From UBA7803 sp041690675 (GTDB lineage Bacteria > Pseudomonadota > Gammaproteobacteria > Pseudomonadales > Azotimanducaceae), in contig JAWLGU010000002.1 in assembly GCA_041690675.1 (NCBI GenBank), positions 62,001 through 126,000 of the forward strand: a stretch of DNA of 64,000 nucleotides, read 5' to 3'. The notes under the pieces are model-generated. The model was not told where the DNA came from. It worked only from the letters and a program-made list of their open reading frames with translations, and searched no databases. Each line of letters begins with the position of its first letter. Position 1 is the first letter of the stretch. Positions 45,873 through 52,673 of this stretch are shown here, piece after piece. A program made the position numbers and the translations under genes.

Positions 45873-47177
45873 GTGACCCTGGGCCGCGACGGGCACCCGT
45901 TCGACGCGGTGGTCGCCGGGGCCGGCGTGGTGGGCATGGCGTGCGCCCGTGCCCTGCAACGGGCCGGGCTTCGGGTCTGCGTCGTAGATCCGCGACCGCC
46001 AGGCACCCTCTGTTCCTACGGCAACGCCGGCGTCATCGCCACCGATCACGTGCTGCCGCTGGCGAGTACCGAGACCGTGCGCCGCCTGCCCGCCATGCTT
46101 CGCGACCCCGACGGCCCGCTGGTGCTGCCGCCGTCCCGGCTGCCGGCCCTGCTGCCGTGGTTCCTGCAGTTCGCCAGAGCCTCTCTGCCGGCACGAGTGG
46201 AGGCCGGGGTCCAGGCCACGGCCGCGCTCACCGGCCGCGCCCTGGGCGCCTGGCAGCGGGAGCTCGCCGCCAGCGGCGGCGCCAGGCTGCTGATCCGTCG
46301 GGGCATGTACGCGGTGTATTCCAGCGACGCCGGCTTCGCCCGGGATGCGGGCGAACGGACCAGGGCGCGGGCCCTGGGGGTGGCGTGGCAGCCGTTGACG
46401 GGCGACGAGCTGCGTCGCCGCGAGCCTGCGCTCGGCCCCGCCATTCGCCATGCCGCGTACTTTCCGGACGTCGCCCACGTGACGAGCCCGGCGCGGGTGG
46501 TGGGTTGCCTGCGGGATGCCTTCGTCGCCGCGGGCGGAACGCTGCTGCAGGATCGAGTGACCCGCATCGAATCCGGGCCCAACGGTGTCGTGGCGGCGCT
46601 GGAGACGGGCCGCCTCCGCGGGCGCCACGCCGTCATAGCCGCCGGTCTCGATTCCCGTGGGCTCTGCCGGACTCTGGGCTGGGACCCGCCCCTGGTTGCG
46701 GAGATGGGGTATCACGTGACCTTTCCCGCCGCCGACCGTCTGGGCGCGCCGGTGGCCGCGGCGGAGCACGGCTTCATCGTCACGCCCATGGACGACCACC
46801 TGCGGGTGGCCGGCACCGTGGAGTTCGCGCGGCGCGAAGCACCGCCGAGCTGGGGCCGCGCCGAGGTGCTGACAGTCCGGGCACGGACCCTGTTTCGCGA
46901 TCCGCTGCCGGCGGCCGCCGAGCGCTGGCGAGGCTCGCGGCCCACGTTGCCGGACTACCTGCCGGCCATTGGCGCCTTGCCGGGGTCCCCACGGGTCCTG
47001 GCGGCGTTCGGACACCAGCACATCGGCCTCACCACCGCCGCGGTGACCGGGGAGCTGATTCGCGACCTGCTGACGGGGCGGCCGCCGGTGGTAGACCCGA
47101 CACCGTACCGCTGCCTGCGCTTCGGTGTCCCGCGCTTCCGGTTCTTCCCCGGCCCTCGCAATGGCGCGCCGGCTTGA
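45873..47177 (+). CDS. FAD-dependent amino-acid oxidase/dehydrogenase (DadA-like)
   Basis: 434 residues from a GTG. FAD site DAVVAGAGVVGMACARALQRAG (GAGVVG 16-21) and the DadA-like block CSYGNAGVIATDHVLPLAS, then a C-terminal FGHQHIGLTTAAVTGELIRDLLTG. D-amino acid dehydrogenases of this group oxidise D-amino acids and pass electrons to the respiratory chain; 4-hydroxyproline epimer oxidation is another option. Start chosen for the typical distance to the GxGxxG. Closely spaced after carbonic anhydrase and before metY. Confidence 0.87.
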   Translation: MTLGRDGHPFDAVVAGAGVVGMACARALQRAGLRVCVVDPRPPGTLCSYGNAGVIATDHVLPLASTETVRRLPAMLRDPDGPLVLPPSRLPALLPWFLQFARASLPARVEAGVQATAALTGRALGAWQRELAASGGARLLIRRGMYAVYSSDAGFARDAGERTRARALGVAWQPLTGDELRRREPALGPAIRHAAYFPDVAHVTSPARVVGCLRDAFVAAGGTLLQDRVTRIESGPNGVVAALETGRLRGRHAVIAAGLDSRGLCRTLGWDPPLVAEMGYHVTFPAADRLGAPVAAAEHGFIVTPMDDHLRVAGTVEFARREAPPSWGRAEVLTVRARTLFRDPLPAAAERWRGSRPTLPDYLPAIGALPGSPRVLAAFGHQHIGLTTAAVTGELIRDLLTGRPPVVDPTPYRCLRFGVPRFRFFPGPRNGAPA

Positions 47178-47214
47178 GGCAACATGCCCGATTTCTTGGG
47201 ACGCGGATGTACCG

Positions 47215-48489
47215 ATGAAAGACGACACCTTGGCGATCCACGCCGGCTATCAGACCGATCCGACCACTCGGGCCGTGGCGACGCCCATCTATCAGACCGT
47301 CGCCTACGAGTTCGAGAGCGCCCAACACGGCGCCGACCTGTTCGATCTGGCGGTGCCGGGCAACATCTACACCCGCATCATGAATCCCACCTGCGATGTG
47401 CTGGAGCAGCGGGTGGCCGCCCTGGAGCGCGGCATCGGCGCGTTGGCGCTGTCCGCCGGCAGCGCCGCCATCAACTACGCCATCCTCAATCTGGTGGAGG
47501 CCGGGGACAACGTCGTCACCGTGCCTCAGTTGTACGGCGGCACCTACACCCTGTTCGCCCACATGCTGCCGAAGCAGGGCATCGAGGTCCGCTTCGCCGA
47601 GAACGACTCCGCGGAGGCGCTGGAGAAGCTCATCGACGGGCGCACCAAGGCGGTGTTCTTCGAGACCATCGGCAACCCGGCGGGGAACGTCGTGGACGTG
47701 GCGGCGGTGGCGACCATGGCCCGCAGCCACGGCGTCGTCAGCATCGCCGACAACACCGTCGCCACGCCGGTGTTGCTGAAACCGGTAGAGCACGGGGTGG
47801 ACGTGGTGGTGCATTCCCTGACCAAGTACATGGGCGGGCACGGCACCAGCCTCGGCGGCATCATCGTCGACTCCGGGCGCTTCCCCTGGACCGAGCACGC
47901 CGAACGCTATCGCGCCCTCAACGAGCCGGAACCGTCGTACCACGGCGTCGTCTACACCGAAGCCATGGGGCCGGCGGCCTACATCGCCCGGGCCCGCACG
48001 GTGCCGCTGCGCAACACCGGGTCCGCGCTGTCGCCGTTCAACGCCTTCCTGCTGCTACAGGGCATCGAGACCCTGGCACTGCGCATGGAACGCCATTGCC
48101 AGAATGCCCTGGCGGTGGCCCGCCACCTGAAGGATCACCCGAAGGTCGAGTGGGTGAGCTTCGCCGGTCTGGAGGGCGATCCCCACCATGAGATGGCGCG
48201 GAAGTACATGAACGGCCGCGCAGCGAGCATCATGACCTTCGGGGTCAAGGGTGGCTTCGAGGCGGGGGTGAAGTTCTATGACGCGCTGAAGTTGTTCAAG
48301 CGGCTGGTGAACATCGGCGACGCCAAATCGCTGGCGTGCCACCCCGCTTCGACCACCCACCGGCAGCTCTCCGAGGAAGAACAGCGCAAGGTGGGGGTGG
48401 CGCCGGAGGCCATACGCCTCTCCGTGGGCATCGAGGACATCGAGGACATCATCGAGGACCTGGACCAGGCCCTGGCTGCAGCCGGCTGA
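47215..48489 (+). CDS. metY: O-acetylhomoserine sulfhydrylase/aminocarboxypropyltransferase (MetY)
   Basis: 424 residues. Opening DTLAIHAGYQTDPTTRAVATPIYQTVAYEF, phosphate-binding YTRIMNPTCDVLEQRVAALERG, SAGSAAINYAI, QLYGGTYTLF and the PLP Lys204 in HSLTKYMGGHGTSLGG. The longer insertion region and GFEAGVKFYDALKLFKRLVNIGDAKSLACHPASTTHRQL are those of MetY rather than MetB/MetC. Makes homocysteine from O-acetylhomoserine and sulfide. Needs PLP. Reads on into the YheT-like gene (8 bp gap). Confidence 0.95.
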   Translation: MKDDTLAIHAGYQTDPTTRAVATPIYQTVAYEFESAQHGADLFDLAVPGNIYTRIMNPTCDVLEQRVAALERGIGALALSAGSAAINYAILNLVEAGDNVVTVPQLYGGTYTLFAHMLPKQGIEVRFAENDSAEALEKLIDGRTKAVFFETIGNPAGNVVDVAAVATMARSHGVVSIADNTVATPVLLKPVEHGVDVVVHSLTKYMGGHGTSLGGIIVDSGRFPWTEHAERYRALNEPEPSYHGVVYTEAMGPAAYIARARTVPLRNTGSALSPFNAFLLLQGIETLALRMERHCQNALAVARHLKDHPKVEWVSFAGLEGDPHHEMARKYMNGRAASIMTFGVKGGFEAGVKFYDALKLFKRLVNIGDAKSLACHPASTTHRQLSEEEQRKVGVAPEAIRLSVGIEDIEDIIEDLDQALAAAG

Positions 48490-48497
48490 GGCGGGTC

Positions 48498-49499
48498 GTG
48501 GAGCTGGAATTCGAGCCCCATCCCCTGCTGCGATCGCCGCACCTGCAGACGGTGCTGTCGAGCCGGCTGGCGCGGCGGCGGGACGGGGTGGGAGCGGCCC
48601 TGGGCGCCGGCGCCGAGGAAATCCGCGTTCCTTGTCGCGACGGCGTGCTGCTGCAGGTGCTGGTGAATCGGCCACCCGGGGCGGTGGTGGCGGAAGCGCG
48701 GCGGCGGACACCCCTGGTGGTGGTGATTCACGGCTGGCTCGGCTGCGCCGATTCGCCCTACGTGCGGCGGGCGTCCGCGGCCCTGAACCGGGCCGGCTTC
48801 ACCGTGGCTCGGCTCATGCTCCGCGACCACGGCGGCACCGCGCACCTCAACGAGGAGCTGTTCAACGCGGCCCGCATCGACGAGGTGGCGGACGCGGTGA
48901 ACTGGCTGGCGGAGCATTACGGCGGCGACGTCTGTGGCCTGCTCGGCTATTCCCTCGGCGGCAATTTCGTGCTTCGGCTGGCGGGCCACGGCCACACCAG
49001 CCCGCGCTTCGTCACCGCCCTGGCGGTGTGTCCGGTGCTCGATCCGAGGGCTGCGGTCGAGGCGCTGGACCGGGGTTGGGTTGGCTACCAGCGTTACTTC
49101 CTGGGCAAGTGGCGGCGCGCGTTCGCCGAGAAGCAGGCCGCGTTTCCCCACCGCTACGACTTCTCCGAGGCGCGCCGGCTGTCGCTGGTGTCGACGCTGA
49201 CCGACTACTTCGTCTCCCGCCACACGCCGTATCGCGACGCCGACGACTACTACGCCCGCTATACCCTCACCCGGGAGTTCCTGGCGAACCTGAGGATGCC
49301 GGCGCGCATCATCGCCACCGAGGACGACCCGGTGCTGCCCGCGGAGCACGCGCGGGCGCTCCTGGGGGCCGCGGGCGATGCGGAGGTGGTGACTCTGGTA
49401 CCCCACGGCGGCCACTGCGGATTCATCGAGGACCTGCGGCTGCGAACAGCGCTGGACGGCTGGCTTTCCCGGTTCTTCGCCGAGCGTTTCGCGGGATGA
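48498..49499 (+). CDS. Alpha/beta hydrolase, YheT family
   Basis: 333 residues from a GTG. The opening FEPHPLLRSPHLQTVLSS is the YheT signature, followed by VIHGWLGCADSPYVRR, the nucleophile elbow LLGYSLGGNFVLRLAG, acid ATEDDPVLPAEH and His in VPHGGHCGFIEDL. Members are esterases of unclear substrate. It follows metY by 8 bp and probably belongs to that operon. A GTG a few codons upstream would also be possible; the ribosome site is weak. Confidence 0.9.
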   Translation: MELEFEPHPLLRSPHLQTVLSSRLARRRDGVGAALGAGAEEIRVPCRDGVLLQVLVNRPPGAVVAEARRRTPLVVVIHGWLGCADSPYVRRASAALNRAGFTVARLMLRDHGGTAHLNEELFNAARIDEVADAVNWLAEHYGGDVCGLLGYSLGGNFVLRLAGHGHTSPRFVTALAVCPVLDPRAAVEALDRGWVGYQRYFLGKWRRAFAEKQAAFPHRYDFSEARRLSLVSTLTDYFVSRHTPYRDADDYYARYTLTREFLANLRMPARIIATEDDPVLPAEHARALLGAAGDAEVVTLVPHGGHCGFIEDLRLRTALDGWLSRFFAERFAG

Positions 49500-49643
49500 A
49501 GGGTGCCCGCCGGCCGTCGGCGGAGCTCCGGCACGGGACGTTTGCCCACTCCGCGCGCCCTTGCCTCCAGTCGGGCATTCGTCCGATGCGCCGGATGGCT
49601 GCGGCCCCCATAGTCGCACCACCCGATTCCAAGGAGGTGTGCC

Positions 49644-50207
49644 ATGAGCGCAGTCATCGATTTCCCCGTCCCGCCGCCGGCCCTGCGGCTTCTGCACATG
49701 GGACTCGCCGTCTTCGGGGTGGCGGCCTATCTGACGGCGGAGCTCGCCGAAGAGGGCGGGGCCGGTTATCTGCTCCACGCTTACCTGGGCCTTTCCACCC
49801 TGGGTGTGGTGGCGGGCCGGCTGCTGGCCGGCGTGTTCGCGCACGCGCCCTTGGGGTTCGCGGACTGGGGGCCCTGGCAGCGGGCGCAGTGGACCATGGC
49901 CGTGGCGGACCTGGCCGGGCTGCTGCGACTGCGGCTGCCCCGGCGCCCCATGCACGAGGGCCTGGCCGGGCTGGTTCAGACCTTCGGCTTGTGCCTATTT
50001 GCCTGGATGGCTTTCACCGGCACCATGCTGTTCGTGCTGCAGGGGCAAGGTGGCTCGGAGCTGTTCGAGGTGATCGAGGAAGGTCACGAGGTGGGTGAAG
50101 GCCTGATACCTGTCTTTCTCGTCCTCCATGTGGGCGCCGTGCTGGCCCACGTGCTCCGCGGCGAGCACCTGCTGGGGCGCATGTTCCGCTTGAGGACCGA
50201 GGACTGA
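49644..50207 (+). CDS. Cytochrome b561-like membrane protein
   Basis: 187 residues, four or five membrane helices with His residues placed as in cytochrome b/b561 domains: LLHMGLAVFG (about 18), LLHAYLGLST (about 45), and FLVLHVGAVLAHVLRGEH near the C-terminus (two candidate haem ligands one helix apart). The WGPWQRAQW loop and PMHEGLAGLVQT helix start fit the family. Could shuttle electrons from quinol to a periplasmic acceptor. A strong ribosome site (AAGGAGGTG) precedes the ATG. The LuxR-type gene starts 16 bp after its stop. Confidence 0.75.
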   Translation: MSAVIDFPVPPPALRLLHMGLAVFGVAAYLTAELAEEGGAGYLLHAYLGLSTLGVVAGRLLAGVFAHAPLGFADWGPWQRAQWTMAVADLAGLLRLRLPRRPMHEGLAGLVQTFGLCLFAWMAFTGTMLFVLQGQGGSELFEVIEEGHEVGEGLIPVFLVLHVGAVLAHVLRGEHLLGRMFRLRTED

Positions 50208-50223
50208 TTCGACGGGAGACCCC

Positions 50224-50733
50224 ATGACCGCGCGTTCCTTCGCCACCACGGGGGTGCTCGTGGTGGCGTCGGCATTCTTTGCCTACGACATCGTCACCGA
50301 TGTGGCCAAGGGCCACGAGGGCGTTCTGCATCTGACCGTCGAGGGGCTGGTTTTCCTCGCGACCTCCACGGTCATGCTGCTGGAGCTGTTGCGCGTGCTG
50401 CGGATGCGCCGCCAGCTCCGCGCGTTGCAGGATCGCCTGTCACGGGTGGCGCAGGACGTTCACGAGCGGCTGGAGGAGCAGTTCCGCTGCTGGGGCCTGT
50501 CGGGGAGTCAGCGGGAAGTCGCCCTGCTGCTGATCAAGGGGCTCTCGATGGCGGAGATCGCCCAGGCGCGAGGGGTCAAGGAGAAGACGGTCCGTCAGCA
50601 GGCTGCCGAGGTCTACGCCCGCTCCGGCTGCGCCGGACGTCACGAGCTTGCCGCGTACTTCATGGACGAGCTGCTGACCGCTACGGGGTCCGGGGACGGC
50701 GCGGCCGACGGCCGGTCCCGGGCTGCCGTATAA
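50224..50733 (+). CDS. Membrane-anchored LuxR-type HTH regulator
   Basis: 169 residues. Two N-terminal membrane helices (about 6-20 and 36-56) joined by a short loop, a basic coiled stretch (RMRRQLRALQDRLSRVAQDVHERLEEQ), then a LuxR-type helix-turn-helix: LSGSQREVALLLIKGLSMAEIAQARGVKEKTVRQQAAEVYARSG, the last part being the DNA-reading helix. It has no receiver or ligand domain, so the signal must come through the membrane part or a partner. It directly follows the cytochrome b561-like gene, suggesting redox control. Confidence 0.85.
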   Translation: MTARSFATTGVLVVASAFFAYDIVTDVAKGHEGVLHLTVEGLVFLATSTVMLLELLRVLRMRRQLRALQDRLSRVAQDVHERLEEQFRCWGLSGSQREVALLLIKGLSMAEIAQARGVKEKTVRQQAAEVYARSGCAGRHELAAYFMDELLTATGSGDGAADGRSRAAV

Positions 50734-50761
50734 TTCCGCTTCACTTCATCAAGCGGTTCTG
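50729..50761 (+). promoter_or_regulatory. -10 box TATAAT ahead of the chorismatase gene
   Basis: A perfect TATAAT at 50729-50734 overlaps the stop of the LuxR-type gene. The expected start near 50741 gives a 20 nt leader before the GTG at 50762. No good -35 hexamer is seen at 17 nt, so an activator may be needed. Confidence 0.5.
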
Positions 50762-51724
50762 GTGAGCGAGCTTCAGGTCATTCACCCCGGGAGGGCCGGC
50801 GACGGCGTTTCGCGGGCTCATGCCTTTCTGGATTTCCACTTCGTGGCGGCGGACTCCGAGCCCGACCCGCTGCCGGAGGGGGCGGTGGCGGTGCCGATCC
50901 GGCCCCTCCACGGCACCGGGGAGCGCTGGCTCAGCACCGCGCCGGTCACCACCGGGCAGGTGGGACCGTTCGCGGCTGCATGCACCGGCGAGCTGCTGGC
51001 GCTCAGCGGCGCCCGGGCCGTGGCGCCGGGGCGCCTGGCGGAGGTGACCCGACGCTGGTACGTCGAGGCCATGAGCCTGCTGAGGCGCGAGGGCTACCCG
51101 CATCTCGTACGCGTCTGGAACTACCTGCCCGACATCAACGGCGGCTGCGGCGAGGCCGAAGCCTACAAGCGGTTCTGCGCCGGGCGCGCCGCCGCGCTCC
51201 GGCAGCTCGAGGTGGACCCGGCCGCTCTCCCGGCGGCGTCTGCCCTGGGGGGGGCCGCCCACGGGCCGCTGCAGATCACCTTTGTCGGCAGTCGTACGCC
51301 CGGGTTGAACCTGGAGAATCCGCGCCAGCACAGCGCCTATCGGTACCCGCCCCGGTACGGCCGGGAGCCCCCCGCGTTCGCCCGGGCCACCGTTCACGGC
51401 CGACGCCTGCTGATATCCGGAACCGCCGCCATCGTCGGTCACGAGAGCCAGCATCCGGGTAACGTGCACGGCCAGCTGCGCGGCGCCCTCGACAATCTGC
51501 TGCTGCTCATCGACCACGCCTGCGCCGAGGCAAACGCCCGCTGGGTGGACGATCTGCGGGCGCGGGTGTACCTGCGGCATGCCGAGCATCTCGATGCGGT
51601 GCGGGAGGCGCTGGTGACCGACCTGCCCAATCTTGCCAGCGCCGTGTTTCTCCAGGCGGACGTCTGCCGGCGCGAGCTGCTGGTGGAGGTGGAGGCCACC
51701 GGGGTGCTGCGCGGCCGGGTTTGA
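50762..51724 (+). CDS. Chorismatase (FkbO/Hyg5/XanB2-like)
   Basis: 320 residues from a GTG. The pattern LSGARAVAPGRLAEVTRRWYVEAMSLL, VRVWNYLPDINGGCGEAEAYKRFCAGRAAAL, then ENPRQHSAYRYPPRYGREPPAFARA and LLISGTAAIVGHESQHPGNVHGQL marks the chorismatase family with its trimeric RidA-like fold. Members cleave chorismate to pyruvate plus a dihydroxy- or 3-hydroxybenzoate; XanB2 makes 3- and 4-hydroxybenzoate for xanthomonadin and ubiquinone. No arylpolyene or xanthomonadin genes are adjacent; supplying 4-hydroxybenzoate for ubiquinone is one possibility. Some databases call the family pteridine-dependent deoxygenase. Confidence 0.85.
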   Translation: MSELQVIHPGRAGDGVSRAHAFLDFHFVAADSEPDPLPEGAVAVPIRPLHGTGERWLSTAPVTTGQVGPFAAACTGELLALSGARAVAPGRLAEVTRRWYVEAMSLLRREGYPHLVRVWNYLPDINGGCGEAEAYKRFCAGRAAALRQLEVDPAALPAASALGGAAHGPLQITFVGSRTPGLNLENPRQHSAYRYPPRYGREPPAFARATVHGRRLLISGTAAIVGHESQHPGNVHGQLRGALDNLLLLIDHACAEANARWVDDLRARVYLRHAEHLDAVREALVTDLPNLASAVFLQADVCRRELLVEVEATGVLRGRV

Positions 51725-51750
51725 GGGGCCCGGGACCGTCGCGGTAGGAT
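51721..51750 (+). promoter_or_regulatory. Promoter candidate TTGAGG-18-TAGGAT
   Basis: TTGAGG (51721-51726) and TAGGAT (51745-51750) are 18 bp apart, each four or five of six to consensus, 30 bp before the small exported protein's ATG. The -35 overlaps the chorismatase stop codon. Confidence 0.4.
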
Positions 51751-51780
51751 GTGCGGGAATCTGACTAGGGGCACACAACC

Positions 51781-52125
51781 ATGCGAAGACTGACACTCGC
51801 CGCGGCCGCCGTGCTGATGGCCGGCGCGGCGCAAGCCGCGGAGCTGGAGATCTCTCGCTGCGAGTTTCCGGAGCCTCCGGCGGTGCCGGACGGCAGCCGC
51901 GCCAGCCAGGCCGAGATGGGCGAGGCGGGCACCGCGGTGCGGGCGTACGTGAGCCAGGTTCAGAGCGCCCTGGAGTGTCTGGCCGAGGCGGAGAGTGCCC
52001 TCGGCGACGAGGTCACCGAGGAGCAGCAGGCGGTGCTGGTGGAAACCTACAACAGCGGCGTCGATGCGATGAATGGGGTGGCCGAGAGCTACAACGAGCA
52101 GGTGAGGGCCTTCAAGGAGCGGTAG
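51781..52125 (+). CDS. Small exported helical protein, unknown function
   Basis: 114 residues. Signal peptide MRRLTLAAAAVLMAGAAQA, then two cysteines (RCEFPEPP and ALECLAEAE) that could form a disulfide, and a helical Glu/Ala-rich body. I do not recognise a family. Its 3' end overlaps the YhcB/ZapG-like gene on the other strand by 14 bp. Confidence 0.75.
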   Translation: MRRLTLAAAAVLMAGAAQAAELEISRCEFPEPPAVPDGSRASQAEMGEAGTAVRAYVSQVQSALECLAEAESALGDEVTEEQQAVLVETYNSGVDAMNGVAESYNEQVRAFKER

Positions 52126-52618
52126 ACGCTTCGGCCCGACGCGGCTCTTCGGCCGCGTCCGCCTGCGCCTCCGCCGCGTTGCCGCCGCGATCGTCCGTCG
52201 GCGCTTCGCGGCCGTTGTCCCGAGCCGGGTCGGTGTCGGCCGGTTCCTCGGCCGCCACCCCGTCGCGGCTCGCACGGTCCCGGTCCTCGGCACCGAGCAG
52301 CACCTGCGGCTCCGCCGGTCCCGGCAGCAGGGGCCCGGCTGCGTCGCCGCACAAGAGGCTCGAACTGCGCGCGAGCTGCTGGTGCAGATCGCTGTAGGAC
52401 TCGTTCAGGGTACGGAACTTCCGTGCGGTCTCGCTGAACTGGGTCGCGACTTCCCGCCGATAGTCCGCGAGCTCCTGACGTGCCTGGGCCAGGGCGGTCT
52501 CGAGCGCCTCCACCCGGCGGCTGCCGGTGCCGCTGCCGCGCCGGCCGACCAGGTAACCGCCTGCCGCCGCCGCGACCCCGAGAATCCCCAGGCTGATGAA
52601 CCATTCCACGCCGTACAC
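52112..52618 (-). CDS. YhcB/ZapG-like (DUF1043) membrane-anchored coiled-coil protein
   Basis: 168 residues from a GTG at 52618 with AGGAGA upstream (a second GTG at 52609 is possible). One N-terminal helix (FISLGILGVAAAAGGYLVG), then a coiled coil ALETALAQARQELADYRREV and FSETARKFRTLNESYSDLHQQLARSSSLL, which aligns with E. coli YhcB (ELDEYREELVSHFARSAELL, QLYQHMAKSSSSLL). The C-terminal 80 residues are an acidic Ala/Asp/Glu tail absent from the short family members. YhcB/ZapG influences cell division and envelope balance. Divergent from ydbH. Confidence 0.85.
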   Translation of the reverse strand: MYGVEWFISLGILGVAAAAGGYLVGRRGSGTGSRRVEALETALAQARQELADYRREVATQFSETARKFRTLNESYSDLHQQLARSSSLLCGDAAGPLLPGPAEPQVLLGAEDRDRASRDGVAAEEPADTDPARDNGREAPTDDRGGNAAEAQADAAEEPRRAEASTAP

Positions 52619-52643
52619 CCGACACCGTCTCCTGTGCTGAAAT

Positions 52644-52665
52644 CGTCCGCAGTGTAACGCGGACG
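52644..52665. promoter_or_regulatory. Inverted repeat in the YhcB-ydbH divergent promoter region
   Basis: CGTCCGC (52644-52650) and GCGGACG (52659-52665) are exact complements 8 nt apart, in the 55 bp between the two divergent starts. On the minus strand TACACT within the spacer could be the -10 of the YhcB-like gene, so a protein bound here would affect both genes. Confidence 0.5.
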
Positions 52666-52673
52666 TCTGAGGA

